A stretch of 64,000 bases of DNA, taken from the NCBI GenBank assembly GCA_024291935.2, contig CM044307.1:96663461-96727460 (forward strand), given 5' to 3'. The notes below the pieces were generated by a model. It did not search any database. It was not told where the DNA came from and saw only the letters and a list, made by a program, of their open reading frames with translations. The stretch is from Okapia johnstoni. Lineage: Eukaryota > Chordata > Mammalia > Artiodactyla > Giraffidae. The position numbers and the translations under genes were made by a program. Shown in pieces: positions 1-9,955 of this stretch. Position 1 is the stretch's first letter, and the number at the start of each line of letters is the position of its first letter.

Positions 1-917
1 GAGAGAAAGAGGAGGGACAAAGTATTCAGTCAGAAAAAAATTGCAAGTAATTCCTGCTTTCTTTTGTTGCTTCTGACTTTTCATTCTGGCTCTCTTTGGA
101 TTGTGGGTGAGAAGACTGGCTAAAAGGGGAAAAAAATCCCCAGTAGTCTAAATTAGACAGTACCTGTGGGGCCTGAAAAGTAAGTCAGCTAGATAGAAAG
201 TCAAGTATTTAGAAAGTCAATTGAATAGCTATAACATTACAAGTTGATTTATTAGTCTTGGTCTTGAATCTGTTTTTCATGTAATTTATTCTTTCTGAAC
301 CTTATATAAGCAGAGAGTATCTTTCACTAGTGGGAAAAATATCTTGATTTATGTTCTTTCATGAAGTATTTAGTGATTTTTATGTTATTTTAATGTATTT
401 AATAACCAGAAGTTCATTGTTTTATATTAAATTGAAACTAAATATTTCTGGAATATTGAATTCCCAAACTCCAATTTTCCTCTCAAACCTATAAAAAGGT
501 AAAAGAAAGAAAAAGATAGTTAGGGAGGAAAAAACAAGCTGAATGTCACCTACAGATCTCAATATTTACCAAGTGTACACTGTTTGCCTGGCATAGTGCG
601 AAGCTCGGGGTGATGAGGAGAGAGTTACAGAAAAGCAAACTATCAAGGAGTTGACTCTCTAGGTGATGAGATAAATATATTCATACTGATAGGCTGAAAC
701 ACCAAGGCACTAATGAGAGGTGTTGTTAATAAGGACTTTACGAATCGAAAGTTTGGGGATATCAAGAGTTGATTTTGGTGGTATGAGAAGATCACCAAGA
801 AGTCCTGAAATAAGAATGAATGATTGTGACTGAAAGATGATCATTATCTTCCTCTATGCAAAAGTGGAAAGGATGATATTTTGGGTGAAGAAAAGTTAAA
901 ATCAAGAGCAGGGCTGA
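1..917. other. AT-rich non-coding stretch, nothing recognised
   Basis: No repeat family, RNA gene or convincing open frame is visible. The first few dozen bases are purine-rich and the rest is ordinary AT-rich mammalian DNA. Confidence 0.6.
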
Positions 918-920
918 CAT

Positions 921-1104
921 AACTAATGAGAGCTGTATGTAGCTCAGGGAATTCTACTCAATGCTCCGTGGTGACCTAAATTGGGAGGAAATCCAAACAA
1001 AGAGGGGATATAAGTATACATACAGTTGATTCACTTTGCTATACAGGAGAAACTAACAACATTGTTAAGCAATTATATACCAATAAAATTATTTTTTAAA
1101 AAAG
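921..1104 (+). repeat. L1 3' end (cetartiodactyl-type L1)
   Basis: The segment follows the characteristic artiodactyl L1 3' UTR order: a 'gctcagggaattctactcaatgc' -like block, 'gatataagtatacatac', 'gattcactttgctatacag', then 'caataaaattattt' and an A-rich tail. Only the last ~180 bp are present, as expected for a 5'-truncated retrotransposition. There is no coding capacity. Family assignment is from recognition of this tail; the subfamily is not resolved. Confidence 0.75.
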
Positions 1105-1500
1105 AATATGGCTGAATCAAAAAGTCATAAGGATCAGGCTTGGCTGTAGTGGAGCCCTTGGGCTAGATCACCAGAGTAGGTAAGGAAAAAGAGAGTGAAG
1201 AGGGATTCTGGAAGACTCTTGAAGGTCAGGTAAAAAAAGGGATCCGGGAGAATAGAGTCTGAAACTTGTTTTTGTAGGTGGTGGGCAGTTGCCAAGGTGA
1301 AAAAAGTCATCTGTAGACATTAGATTACTAAATTGGGAGACACGTTGTTTCATTCAGACAAAATTAAGTGAGTTACTCCAAAGAAATATGGTCTTCTGAT
1401 TTTCCTCCCTTGCATATACTGAGGCTCTTTTAATACTCAGTTGACCTAAATTTATTTAATCAATAAACATTAATTAGATTCCACAGTAAATTAACATGTG
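1105..1500. other. Unique non-coding stretch
   Basis: Nothing recognised. A 61-codon frame on the minus strand (1168-1353) has no family resemblance and is taken as chance. Confidence 0.55.
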
Positions 1501-1504
1501 TTGA

Positions 1505-1720
1505 AGAATCTACTGTATGTCAGTATCCTTCATATAGTCCTCCCAACACCCTGTGGCATGTTAGCAATACACACCCATGTTGTGCTGCCTTTGCAGATGC
1601 TTAACTGATTGCTGACCCAAGGTCTCAAACACTTAAGGGATAAGCAGTGCTTGACCCCAAATCTTGCAAATGAAAATCTCATTCTCCTTCCTCTATTACA
1701 TTCCATTTCTAATCTGTGCC
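1505..1720 (-). repeat. MIR-like SINE fossil
   Basis: The order of motifs resembles a reverse-complemented MIR: 'cctcccaacaccctgtgg', then 'cagatgcttaactgattgct', 'cccaaggtc', and a run ending near 'tcattctccttcc'. It is heavily diverged, so the boundaries are approximate. Confidence 0.4.
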
Positions 1721-1724
1721 AGGC

Positions 1725-2523
1725 ACTGAGCTGGGTGATTTTTCATTTTAAAGAACAAAGCAGCATCGACGCAGTTACATATTAACATTTTTATTTAGAA
1801 ACTTCTCTGTGTACATGGAGACAAATAATAGTAACTGTAGGAATTTTATTAATTCCTCCAAATCAAGAATAGGTAAAATTTCAGATACTTAAAAAAATAA
1901 CCAGAAGAAATCAAAAGGTTTGATAAACTCACATCCATTTAAAAGTTTATTAAGCATTTTATAGACATTATGTTTTCACTAAAAATGGAAATTATGTTAT
2001 TTGGCACATTTTTTCACTTCATAAAAGAATTGTATGCAGTATGTCTGACTCCGTTTTTTTCCTGACTCATTCCTAAGAGTTGTATTCTACAAAGCATAAA
2101 AATGCTATCAGAATTACTTTTATATACATTCAGGTAAAATTAATCCAATTTTTCCAAATGTAGAAGGAATATGTAAAATTATGGTAAGTATTTAGTAATT
2201 GGCTCTGGGAAAAACAATTACAGTATTTGCCTATTTTTGTAGGGCAATGGCCTACAGAAGCCACTAGAGGGCGCTTTGTTTTCAAGACACTTGGCAGTTT
2301 TCAAGCCACTAGAAGGATGTCGTTGAACACAAGTTGGGAAGGATGCACTGATAGGCACCATTATACAGTGTGTTCACTACACAGATTAAACAGACATCAA
2401 TAACCTCAACAGTACGGATAACAGTAAAGTTCAGTGAAATAATTATGAAGTATTGAATTTTCAGTATCAAATTGAAACTTTGAGTATCCAACTTGTAAAT
2501 GTAATTTATTTCATCATATGTTG
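1725..2523. other. AT-rich stretch holding a CTCF-like motif
   Basis: Mostly AT-rich unique DNA with no recognised repeat. It contains the CTCF-like motif listed at 2261-2274. A 60-codon minus-strand frame (2309-2491) shows no recognisable protein. Confidence 0.55.
2261..2274 (+). promoter_or_regulatory. Candidate CTCF core binding motif
   Basis: The 14-mer CCACTAGAGGGCGC fits every position of the published CTCF core pattern CCASYAGRKGGCR. It lies in AT-rich unique sequence, outside any recognised repeat. The orientation is forward on the plus strand. A motif match alone does not show occupancy; the flanking upstream module was not scored. Confidence 0.5.
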
Positions 2524-2533
2524 CTTTTCATCT

Positions 2534-2713
2534 CGTGGCTCAGATGGTAAAGTATCTGCCTGCAATGTAGGAGACCCAAGTTCGATCCCTGGGTCAGGAA
2601 GATCCCCTGGAGACCCACTCCAGTATTCTTGCCTGGAGAATTCACAGAGGACCCTGATAGGCTACAGTCCATGGGATTGCAGAGTGAGACATGCCTGAGC
2701 AACTTCCACTTTC
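2534..2713 (+). repeat. Bov-tA SINE with 10-bp TSD
   Basis: A tRNA-Glu-like head ('ggctcagatggtaaag', 'gttcgatccctgggtc') is joined to the Bov-A body ('cactccagtattcttgcc', 'ctacagtccatggg'). CTTTTCATCT occurs immediately before (2524-2533) and after (2714-2723), a perfect target-site duplication that fixes the ends. About 15 bp are missing between 'gatcccctgga' and 'cccactcc' compared with other copies in this window. The first bases of the head are also lost. Confidence 0.93.
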
Positions 2714-2934
2714 CTTTTCATCTATTTTTTAATTATTGGCAGAATTTAAAAATCAGATCTTAAAATCCCTAAAAATTTAACAGTTGACTCTTGCAAGCCA
2801 GTACAAGCTGGCTTCAGCACACCACTGGGAGACCAAGAAAAGGAAAACAGGCATCAAAACACACAAGAATATTTAAGTAAAGACAAAAACTCCATGACTC
2901 TATGTGAGTCATGTGTATGGGGGGTCAACGAGAC

Positions 2935-3100
2935 ATCCATTAATACTTACTGGGAACTTACTAAATACCAGGCAGCTCTTTATGTATAATTTCTTCTTTT
3001 TTCTTCACAACCATCTTATAAAGTTGTATTTCTATCATTACTTATTGACAGATGGGAAACAGGCATGGAGAAAGTTTTGACTCAAATGCCCCTGCTCTTA
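2935..3100 (-). repeat. MIR SINE fossil
   Basis: Reverse-complement MIR order is visible: 'gggaacttactaaatacc' (cf. the 'tactatgtgcc' 3' end), a 'cttcacaaccatcttataaag' block and 'gacagatgggaaac'. Diverged, with approximate ends. Confidence 0.6.
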
Positions 3101-3249
3101 AAAATGTATATAGCACCCTGATGCCCCAGTAAAAGATCTCACACCCTTCAAAGGCTTTCAACCTTGAAAGCCACTCAGAGCTCTGACTTAAAAGGGCAGA
3201 GGATTTGCTCCTCCATCAGGAAAGTCTCAATAAGCAAACATCATGTGCA

Positions 3250-3461
3250 GGCTTCCCTGGTGGTTCAGTCAGTAAAGAACCCACCTGCAATGCAGGAGAC
3301 CCAGGTTCAATCTCCAGGTCAGGAAGATCCCCTGGAGGAGGGCATGGCAACCCACTCCAGTATTCTTGCCTGGAAAATCCCATGGACAGAGGAGCCTGGT
3401 GAACTACAGTCCATAGGGTCCCAAAGAGTTGGACACGACTTAGAGACTAAACCAATTACAC
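3250..3461 (+). repeat. Bov-tA SINE with 9-bp TSD
   Basis: A near full-length Bov-tA: head 'gcttccctggtggttcag', 'aatgcaggagacccagg', then 'actccagtattcttgcc' and 'gttggacacgact'. It is flanked by CATGTGCAG at 3241-3249 and 3462-3470, a perfect duplication. Short open frames across it in several frames are SINE sequence, not genes. Confidence 0.95.
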
Positions 3462-3594
3462 CATGTGCAGTAAGTTGATTACAAAGATGGAAAGAAAGTT
3501 CACTCTGACTCTCTTCCACCTAAATTCTAGGGGTGCACACACTGCTCATATCACTACGTTGTTTACTTTCTGCATGCTTCTATTCATCTGAGAT

Positions 3595-3725
3595 TTTCTT
3601 TCTTTTTAAATTTTTGCCCAGGCCCAGCAGCATATGGGATCCTAGTTCCCCAGCCTGGAATAGAACCCAAGCCCCTTGCATTGGAAGTGTGGAGTCTTAA
3701 CCACTGGATCCCCAGGGAAGTCCCC
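3595..3725 (-). repeat. CHR-2 type SINE
   Basis: Read on the minus strand this begins with the CHR head 'ggggacttccctgggg', has 'ccagtggttaagactccaca' and 'gaactaggatcccatatgct', and ends in an A-rich tail (T-rich on the plus strand at 3595-3615). CHR SINEs are tRNA-derived and shared by ruminants, hippos and whales. Confidence 0.85.
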
Positions 3726-3734
3726 ACATGGGAT

Positions 3735-4880
3735 TTTCAATTTCCGAAGAATTAAATACAATTTAGTAAGGCTAGATGCTTTTTATTTTTTTTTCCATTT
3801 CCTAGATTTCCAACCATTATTCTGGGAACAGAGGGCTTAGTTCTTGTCTTCCTGTCAGGGCGATTAATTAGATTTAATTTCATGCTGTCTTCTCTGCCAT
3901 CCTGTCCTGGCTCCTGGTGACTAATAACTCATCTACAAAGTCCAAACAAATGGTCACAGTATCTACTTTTTATTTTTGGAAGTTTTCCCCAGCCAAAACG
4001 CATAGAACCTCTTCACAGGCAGCAGTTTAGAAATTCCTGGCCAGGATTCCTGCTCTTAACAGCCGCCCTTGATATGGCTAGATGGCTCGTTGACTGATAC
4101 CCTAGGTGGCATCATGCCAGCTCAAGAGTTGTCAGGCTATTTGAATCAAGAATCAGCACAGGGAGGTGATAAATATAGATGGGCAGCCTACAAAACAGCT
4201 CCATGAGGCGCCATATCTTCTTCAGGAAGTCCCTTTGTGCCAGCACTAAAGCATTAACACCACATGTCTTTTTCTACACTTGACATCTGTGGACACTTAG
4301 AGTGTGTGACAAAAGGAGGAAGAAGAAGAGAGTGGAAAGGAAGACGAGAGAGTTTGTAGGTAAAGCGAGCAAAGCAGAGAAGGGTGAATGGCAGCAGGGG
4401 ACCAGGAACCACCGCCCCCCCGCCCCCCACTGGCTTTTTTAGTGTGAAGTGTGAGCACTAACAACAGGCCACTTGTTTCAAGGTTAGAGCTCAGCACAAC
4501 TGAAGGAAGGGGTCAGGAATGAGCAAGTCATGTCTTTGCTTCTAGCCACGCCACAGATCCCCGCCCCCCACTCCACCTCACCCAGAAGGGTCCGTGGGTC
4601 CTACACACCACATGGCCACCAGGTGAAACCTTAGGACAGGAAATGGCCCGGCCCCATGAGTTAAATCTCGTTATGAGCCCAGATCACCGGCCTCTCGAGG
4701 GGGCGAGGAAACACGGCTGTTCAGACAATTCCAGACATTCAGACGAGCTTGACATAGCTTTAATAAATTCATCGGGGAAATGAAGATGTCTAGCAGCCTA
4801 AATATGTGTGTGAGTTTGGGAGAACTTGGGATTCGAGATCTATGGGACTGAAACTCTGTCCTGCAGCTTATTTAAGGCTC
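3735..4880. other. Unique stretch with purine-rich and GC/CpG-rich parts
   Basis: No transposable element recognised. 4312-4380 is purine-rich. 4413-4428 carries two C-runs separated by one G. 4545-4720 is locally GC- and CpG-richer than its surroundings and includes 'cctctcgagggggcgagg'. The minus-strand frame 4297-4497 is Ser/Gly low complexity and is not believed to be coding. Confidence 0.5.
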
Positions 4881-4899
4881 AAGAAGGGTAACAACTGGC

Positions 4900-5050
4900 C
4901 CAGTATTGTTTTACAGATAATCCTCAATTTCCTCATCTGTAAACTGAGAATAAAATTAAAATACACCCCGTCATGCTGTTAATAGGCTCAAATGAGATGA
5001 CTTATGGAAAGCACTTTTTGAATGGCAAAGTCCATGTGAATGTACCACTG
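4900..5050 (+). repeat. MIR SINE fossil
   Basis: Shows the MIR core in plus orientation: 'caatttcctcatctgtaaac' followed by 'tcaaatgagatgacttatgg' and 'aaagcac'. Diverged and incomplete. Confidence 0.65.
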
Positions 5051-5059
5051 GGTTAAGTT

Positions 5060-6145
5060 TTGGAAGCAGTTGTAAATGAGTTACAACACTAATCTCCATT
5101 ATCAGTTGTTTTTAGAAATCATATAAAACACACTTTGGGTCGTGAATCTAGTATTAGTACTATAATTGTTTCTAAACTGGTAGCATTTTAAAAGCCATCT
5201 GGGGACTCTATATCTTCAGACTAACAAGGAAGTCATTGTGGTTTCTAAAAAGTCACTCACTGAGTTAACTTCAGAACCTACATACAACTCAAAAAGTCAG
5301 TCTCAACAATGACTGCTCATTTACGACCCCGTATAGTGTTTGCTCTATTTACCTAATATACTTTGGCTCAGATATGAAATCAAGTTCATCCTTAAGGAAG
5401 ATATTTACATTATGCTTCACAGAAGCAATGTCATATAACTTTAGAATTTGAATCTTCTTGGTTTTTTAGATTAGGCAGGGTCCATGCTTATAGACCTTCC
5501 TTGTTTATAAAGAAATTGAGGGCCAGAGAGATGGAGTTCTGATACAAAATATTTTCTATCTCAAAGTGATTTTTTATTCCAGGGAGAAATTTTCCCCTAT
5601 TCTTTTTTTCCCCCCCTATTCTTCAGGTTTGTTCTCAATCATTAAGTCAGTGACATAGTTGCAAAAAATAATTTGAACAATAGTAGCACTACTGGAATAT
5701 ATTATAAACACCATCCCTCAGAGTAGCCATATGGAATTACTAACATTTCACAAGTGTGTACTGATATATTCATTTAAAAATCAGTCTGTTGGATTTTTAA
5801 AATCTATTTAATGTATATATTTAGACTTATTTAATTTAAACATAGACTTATTTAATCTATGAATTGTCTGTTTCTAAATCTCTCATTTTTACTCAGAAGG
5901 TTTACGGGTCTCAAAATATTCATTGATGTTTAGGCAATTCAGTATCAAATCATGGGAAAACACAATAAATCCAGATTGGTGTTTTAGAAAAGAAAAACAA
6001 TACAGTGTTTTTTTTAAAAAAATGCAGCTGTATGTATATGGCATTCTGAGTGTGAGATTATTTTCAGAATTTGAACTTATTTTCCAATGTTGAAAATTCA
6101 CTCTAGATTGAGAATTTCTATTTCTTTTTGACATGTCAACATGAA
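5060..6145. other. AT-rich unique stretch
   Basis: Nothing coding. 5475-5545 weakly resembles the 'cagatgaggaaactgagg' part of an old SINE. The 14-mer TAGACTTATTTAAT occurs twice, at 5822-5835 and 5843-5856, a 21-bp-spaced direct repeat. Confidence 0.5.
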
Positions 6146-6149
6146 TTCC

Positions 6150-6418
6150 TACCAACTCAATGTTACTTCCTCAGGGAAGCCCTCATTCTCTCCTCCAGCC
6201 ACTATAAATGGTTTCTTTCTGTGTGTTCTGATAGCATTTACAGTTTACGACTGTTTTAACATTGGCATGTCACCCTTATTGTTTTGTGTCAAACTCCAGT
6301 TTACTGGGAGCTTGTTAAGAGCAGGCATTCTTATCCGTGCCTCTCTCCCAACACCTAGCGTGATGCCTGGTACATAGTAAAGTGTAAAGTTCGATAAATT
6401 TTTGATGAATTAATGAAC
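6150..6418 (+). repeat. L2 LINE 3' end
   Basis: Typical L2 3' UTR order: 'cttcctcagggaagccctca', then 'actgggagcttgttaagagc', 'cctctctcccaacacctagc', 'gatgcctggtacatagtaaa' and 'gataaatttttgatgaatta'. The 78-codon frame 6141-6377 lies within this UTR and is not a gene. Confidence 0.85.
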
Positions 6419-6689
6419 ACAGAAAATTTAAACTATAAGACAGTGCAAATAAACAAAAAAAGTTTACACTCTGTTAACACAGAAGCAGCCTGATCAAACT
6501 CTTGTCTATTTACTACCGTCTCCTTATGTCTCAGGGGAGGGTCAGGCTGTTTGATTCTGAGTATTCTGAAGAGCATGCAGTCATAGACACTGAAAAACCC
6601 AGGTTGAGGACACCACCAGGAGAATTACTTGAATTATTTTTAGCACTTCTGTTTAGTTGAATGCATTCCTTTGCAGGGAATTTAAAGTG

Positions 6690-6815
6690 CTTCATTCAGC
6701 TGTCCTTTAATTGTCACACTCCTGTGAGCTGGGAAGGCACAGAATTATCACCTTATTTCATGAATGAGGAGGCTGGAGAAGCTTGACTCATTCAAGGCCA
6801 CTCAGGTGGCTTTTG
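6690..6815 (-). repeat. MIR SINE fossil
   Basis: Minus-orientation MIR remnants: 'cctttaattgtcacactcct', 'ttatttcatgaatgaggagg' and 'caaggccactcagg'. Short and diverged. Confidence 0.6.
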
Positions 6816-7184
6816 GGAGGGAGATTAGAAAATGTTGTTCTTATTCTTGATGTTTCTGTTGTGTGGAAGTGCCATTAGCCTTAGCAGGGGAGTAGCTGAA
6901 GCTCTGTTGCCCCCGAGGAACTCCAGCATCCACTTGGATGCTGACCTAGGCTGTAAACAATTCAAAGCTGCCCCAGTCAGGAGTATGCTGTGTCGGGTTT
7001 GTTTTCCCTGACATGCAGGACCTGGAGATGTTTCTGGGCGTTCCTTTTTCAGAACCAGCTATGCAGTTTGTAGGGACTGCCACATAATAAAAATGTGCTC
7101 CTTGTTCAGAAATTATTAAGAATTTCCAGAAGAATTCTATAGAGCCTTCAGCCCTTCAGAGGCTGTACATCCATGAAAACTGCC
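6816..7184. other. Unique non-coding stretch
   Basis: No repeat or gene recognised. There is moderate GC content around 6890-6990 but no open frame of interest. Confidence 0.5.
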
Positions 7185-7760
7185 ATACCTGAATCTGGGG
7201 TTGACATGTCCATACGACTGTATTTAAGATGGATAACCTAGACGGCCCTGGTGGCACAGTGGGTAAGAATCCGCCTGCCAATGCAGGGCAAATGGGTTCA
7301 ACCTGGTTTGGGAAGGTTCCACATGCCACGGAGCAACTAAGTGTGTGTGCCACAGCTCCTGAGCCAGCGCTCTGGGGCTCGTGAACCGCAGCTCCTGAGC
7401 CTAAGCGTCGCAGCTACTGAAGCCGTGTGCCTCGAGCCCGTGCTCTGCAGCAAGAGAAGCCTCCGCAGTGAGAAGCCTGCACTGCAATGAAGAGGCGCCC
7501 CCACTCACCGCAACTGTGGAAAACCTGTGCAGCTACAAAGACCGAGCGGGCACCTAAAAAAATGGATAACAAACAAGGACCTACTCTACAGCACAGGCAA
7601 TTCTGCGCAATGTTATGTGGCAGCCTGGATGGGAGATGAGTCTGGGGGAGAAGGGATACATGTATATCTGTGGCTGAATCTCTCTGCTGTCCACCTGAAA
7701 TTATCACAATATTGTTACTCAGCTGTACACCAATATAAAAAGCAAGCTTTTAAAAAATTA
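7185..7760 (+). repeat. L1 3' end split by a CHR-1 SINE
   Basis: The L1 tail runs 'gactgtatttaagatggata' up to 7237 and resumes at 7562 with 'ggataacaaacaaggaccta', 'acagcacaggcaattctgcg', 'gtacaccaatataaaaagc'. The two halves match consecutive parts of the cetartiodactyl L1 3' UTR. The nested SINE lies between duplicated ATGGATAAC. Confidence 0.8.
7238..7561 (+). repeat. CHR-1 SINE nested in L1, TSD ATGGATAAC
   Basis: Near full-length CHR-1: 'ccctggtggcacagtgggta', 'gaatccgcctgccaatgcag', 'gagcaactaag', 'gcagcaagagaagcc', 'gcaatgaagagg', then an A-rich end. ATGGATAAC is present at 7229-7237 and 7562-7570 (12 bp with one mismatch if extended leftward), proving insertion into the L1. Several CpGs survive. 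Confidence 0.93.
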
Positions 7761-7779
7761 CCCTATCTTTGCTCTTCTT

Positions 7780-8006
7780 CTCAGTTCAGTTCAGTCACTC
7801 AGTCGCGTCCGACTCTTTGCGACCCCATTGACTGCAGCGCACCAGGCCTCCCTGTCCGTCACCAACTCCCAGAGTTTACTCAAACTCATGACCATTGAGT
7901 CGGTGACGCCATCCAATCATCTCATCCTCTGTCGTCCCCTTTTCCTGCCTTCAATCTTTCCCAGCATCAGGGTTTCTTCCAATGAGTCAGTTCTTCACAT
8001 CAGGTG
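7780..8006 (-). repeat. BovB LINE 3' end, 5'-truncated, 9-bp TSD
   Basis: On the plus strand this begins with 'cagttcagttcagtcactca', the reverse complement of the BovB 3' terminus, and continues through 'ctccctgtccgtcaccaact' and 'ctcatcctctgtcgtcccc'. GCTCTTCTT flanks it at 7771-7779 and 8007-8015. Only the last ~225 bp are present, covering the extreme C-terminal coding region and 3' end. Confidence 0.93.
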
Positions 8007-8249
8007 GCTCTTCTTTTCTTCCAAATCCTCATGAAGTTTTTACCTTTATGCTCCTAACATCTCCTATCTTCTCTACCTCTTTTTGGTAAGACCCAATTCA
8101 GAGCGCCCTCTATGTCTACACGGGGGTGAAATCTGTAAAATAAGACTCTGCTGAGGTCATTACCTTGTCTAAAATCTTCCAGCAATTTCTGGCCATCTCC
8201 TGGGATAAACTTTAACTTCCTGGCTTCCCTTTCAGATCTCTACTGCCGC

Positions 8250-8625
8250 ATGAGGAACCACCCCAAAACCTAGTGGTTTAAAATAATAGCCACACACCTT
8301 CTTATAACACTGGGTCTCCCAGTGGCATCTGCAAGGCTCACTCAGTGTTCTGTCTTTGTTGGGTGGCAGATCAGCTAAGGACTGGCAGGCCCCGGATGAC
8401 AGTTGTCTGGGGATGCCAGCCAGCCTGCCTCCCTTCTCCTCTTCACGGACTCTACAGTGGGAGGAGGTTGGCTGGGAGAGACCCTGGAGGCAGCTGGATT
8501 CCACGAGAGTCAAAGTGGAAAATGGAAATGCTTCCTGGGGCCTCAGTTCACCACAGAGTCAGCCAGTCTACACCCTATGGGTCAACATAAGTCACTAGAC
8601 CCGCCCAGATTTGAGAGGTTGGAGA
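8250..8625. repeat. Probable old interspersed repeat, unclassified
   Basis: Begins with 'aaccaccccaaaacctagtg' followed by 'gtttaaaataatagcc', a motif I recognise as common in old mammalian repeats, and later has 'aacataagtcactagacc'. I cannot name the family with confidence. Open frames across 8345-8729 in three frames are not conserved proteins I know. (CAG)5 lies just outside at 8650-8664. Confidence 0.4.
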
Positions 8626-8701
8626 AAGAGTTTTCTCCTCCTGGTAGAACAGCAGCAGCAGCAGCATGGGACTGGAGGGGTATGAGGAATTTGTGGATGG
8701 A

Positions 8702-9008
8702 CAGTAAATCCCCGACATGCGAAACTTGAGTTGTGAACTTTCAAAGATGCAATGTGACCCTGTATGCCAACTGTTGTACTGTACTACTGTACCTTTCAAG
8801 GTACGGTACTGTAAGATTAAAAGTGCTTTCTTTATTTTTAATGTACATATTACTTGCGTGAAACCTATTATATTATAAATGCTTTATAGTACAGTACTGC
8901 ATAGCCCATTGTGTAACCTGGGTACCCAGGCTAACTTTGTTGGAGTTATGAATAAATTGGACTTAAGAACGTGCCCTCAGAACTTCCTTATATGTAGAGG
9001 ACTTGCTG
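8702..9008 (+). mobile_element. Non-autonomous Tigger-like DNA transposon (MITE)
   Basis: The left end (CAGTAAATCCCCGACATGCG) and the reverse complement of the right end (cagcaagtcctctacatata) are imperfect terminal inverted repeats of the Tigger (pogo/mariner) type. The right end abuts TA at 9009-9010, the expected target; the left TA is eroded. The interior has short GTACTGTAC-type palindromes (8772-8812, 8886-8899). There is no transposase frame, so this is an internally deleted copy of about 307 bp. Confidence 0.78.
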
Positions 9009-9144
9009 TATTTTGCAACTGACCATACTTTGTCATGTGTCCTCCCTGACCTACACTTGCTGACCTCTCCTCCCTTGTCTCCATCACTCTCCCGAAATGA
9101 TGCTCTAGACTTGGTCACATAATAGTGATGATAACCAGTACAAA

Positions 9145-9375
9145 GATACAGTTTTTGAGTACTTTGTCTCAAGCACTGTAGCCAAAGTTGTGCATATGTC
9201 ATTGTGTATTTCATCCTCCAGATTCCCTATCATGGAGGTATTTTTATTCCCATCTTAGGGTCAAAAAAATTGAGACATTCAGGAGCTTAACAGGTCTCAC
9301 AAGGAAGAACCTGAATTGGGATTCAAACTTAGAGATGCTTGATTCCAACATCCATCAAGTTTTTACTCTGCCACA
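9145..9375 (-). repeat. MIR SINE fossil
   Basis: Minus-orientation MIR: 'gagtactttgtctcaagcac', 'catcctccagattccctatc', 'ggtatttttattcccatctt', 'cctgaattgggattcaaac'. The 147-codon frame starting at 9188 begins inside this repeat and runs into pyrimidine-rich sequence, so it is judged a chance frame. Confidence 0.7.
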
Positions 9376-9744
9376 CAATCACACCAAAATGTTTGCCTTA
9401 TTTGTTGTATACTCACACACCTATGTGACCCTCACAGGCCTTTCCCTTAGGCAGAAAAAGCCTCTCTTTCACTCTTCTCTCCTCTTCCTTTCCCTCCCGT
9501 CTCCCTCTCCACTCACCATGGAAAAGCGCACACACAACACTTCACAACAGCTCTCATTTCCCCGGGCAAAGTTAGATGACCTGCTTCAGGACCCTATAAA
9601 ACCCCTTTGCTTACTTTTTCCTTCTTCTTGACCATTTTCTCCTTATCTTATTTATTTTTGCATCTCCCTGACCTACTATAGTTCTCAGCTTATAACCATT
9701 GGTTGAATAGTGATTGTTGAACGGCATTTTCAAAAGCATGCTAA
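9376..9744. other. Unique pyrimidine-rich stretch
   Basis: Contains 'ctttccctcccgtctccctc' near 9488. No recognised repeat or gene. It holds the rest of the chance frame ending at 9631. Confidence 0.5.
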
Positions 9745-9747
9745 GCT

Positions 9748-9955
9748 TACACACTATTATATATAAAATAAATAAACTATTATATAAGGACCTACTGAAT
9801 AGCACAGGAAACTATCAATATCAAGTCAACATCTTGTGATATCCTATAATGGAAAAAATCTGAATAAATACTTATCTATCTATCTGAATTGTTCGGCTGT
9901 ACAGCTGAAAATAACACAACATTGTACACCAACTATACTTCATTTTTTCAAAATG
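9748..9955 (+). repeat. L1 3' end (cetartiodactyl-type)
   Basis: Contains 'ctattatatataaaataaat', 'aaggacctactgaatagcac', 'gatatcctataatggaaaaa', a short (TATC) run, then 'aacacaacattgtacaccaa' and 'ctatacttcat'. This is the same L1 3' UTR module as at 7562 and 921, from an independent copy. 5'-truncated, no coding part. Confidence 0.85.

Noticed and set aside
4413..4428. G-quadruplex on the minus strand at the C-run pair
   Set aside because: The two long runs cannot supply four separate runs of three G with loops of at least one base, so the standard rule is not met.
4616..4628. CCACCAGGTGAAA as a CTCF site
   Set aside because: Matches only the first part of the core; the GGC is absent.
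9188..9631. 147-codon plus-strand open frame
   Set aside because: It begins inside a MIR fossil, continues into pyrimidine-rich sequence, and shows no domain or codon pattern of a real exon.
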